5,777 nt of DNA, taken from contig JAAHIC010000325.1 in the NCBI GenBank assembly GCA_010671965.1, positions 1 to 5,777 on the forward strand. The letters are read 5' to 3'. This DNA is from Leptolyngbya sp. SIO4C5. Lineage in GTDB: Bacteria; Cyanobacteriota; Cyanobacteriia; Phormidesmidales; Phormidesmidaceae. A program made the translations under genes and the position numbers. Below are positions 5,649 to 5,777 of this stretch, one piece after another (the first letter of the stretch is position 1; each line of letters opens with the position of its first letter). Below the pieces are notes generated by a model. It had not been told where the DNA came from. It saw nothing but the letters and a program-made list of their open reading frames with translations, and did not search any database.

Positions 5649-5777
5649 CGATTTACCCACTTCCAGCAACTTCCTTGCTAAAACGCTCAGGCTTCTCCAC
5701 AGAAACCTGAGCGTTTTAGCAAGGAAGTTGCTGGAAGTGGGTAAATCGCTAGGCGATCGCAGCCATACGAACGTCGC
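5620..5777. repeat. 158-base terminal fold-back palindrome, probable snap-back artefact
   Basis: Bases 5706-5777 are the exact reverse complement of 5620-5691: 72 matched pairs without a mismatch. The fold is centred on the ftsH terminator loop. The left arm includes the last 29 bases of ftsH with its stop codon (and a HIP1 octamer at 5637), so the right arm repeats coding sequence backwards up to the window edge. No natural terminator needs arms that reach into the gene. This looks like polymerase snap-back or an assembler turning back on a hairpin at a contig end. Sequence right of about 5717 should not be taken as real downstream DNA. Confidence 0.9.
5680..5717. terminator. Intrinsic (possibly bidirectional) terminator after ftsH
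   Basis: A stem of AAAACGCTCAGG pairing with CCTGAGCGTTTT is followed inward by a C/A mismatch, a 4-base TTCT/AGAA stem and a CCAC loop. It lies 31 bases after the ftsH stop. The internal mismatch shows this core is native rather than a copying artefact. The T-run is only TTTT here because the sequence beyond it is a duplicated reverse copy, so the true downstream tract may be longer. Confidence 0.75.

Noticed and set aside
5649..5777. A convergent second copy of the ftsH 3' end as a real gene duplication
   Set aside because: The inverted copy is exact, centred on a hairpin loop and stops at the window edge; this is the pattern of a snap-back or assembly artefact.
1..5777. CRISPR array, tRNA, rRNA or insertion sequence
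   Set aside because: No regularly spaced long repeats, cloverleaf-like sequence, rRNA-like sequence or transposase frame was seen on either strand.

Overview
The window is mostly chromosomal DNA of a cyanobacterium. The palindrome GCGATCGC (HIP1, the highly iterated palindrome of many cyanobacterial genomes) occurs 12 times in the non-duplicated sequence, where about 0.1 would be expected by chance. The gene set agrees: a cyanobacterial-type glycolate dehydrogenase Fe-S subunit (GlcF) tail, a class IV aminotransferase and an FtsH of the FtsH1/FtsH3 type. The species cannot be named from this; base composition is close to 50% GC in most genes.

Layout. Bases 1-127 are very GC-rich (87 of 127 by hand count) and read as an N-terminal piece of a Zincin_1-like metallopeptidase from a different, high-GC organism. 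Near base 127 the sequence switches abruptly to the last 84 codons of glcF. A 169-base spacer (383-551) carries about five helically phased GTTAAG-like repeats. It is followed by an unrecognised 209-residue protein (552-1181, +) that converges, with one base between the stop codons, on a HAD-IIA phosphatase-like gene (1183-1965, -). A 201-base divergent spacer leads to an AT-rich toxin-antitoxin pair: a UPF0175-like antitoxin (2167-2400) and a DUF3368/PIN-domain toxin (2397-2876). The toxin overlaps by 8 bases a class IV aminotransferase / 4-amino-4-deoxychorismate lyase-like gene (2869-3675). After a 128-base gap comes a complete ftsH (3804-5648) with a strong ribosome binding site, then an intrinsic terminator hairpin.

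The last 72 bases are an exact reverse complement of the end of ftsH and its downstream region, folded around that terminator. Both ends of the window therefore look like contig-end artefacts: a foreign joint on the left and a snap-back on the right. The sequence in between is coherent and gives no sign of being rearranged.

The genes work in unrelated housekeeping tasks (photorespiration, phosphate-ester hydrolysis, folate or amino-acid metabolism, membrane proteolysis), with one small mobile-type toxin-antitoxin cassette among them. I found no convincing new multi-gene system. The observations most worth checking are the two artefact ends, the phased repeat array at 406-451, the toxin-aminotransferase overlap and the unrecognised 209-residue protein.
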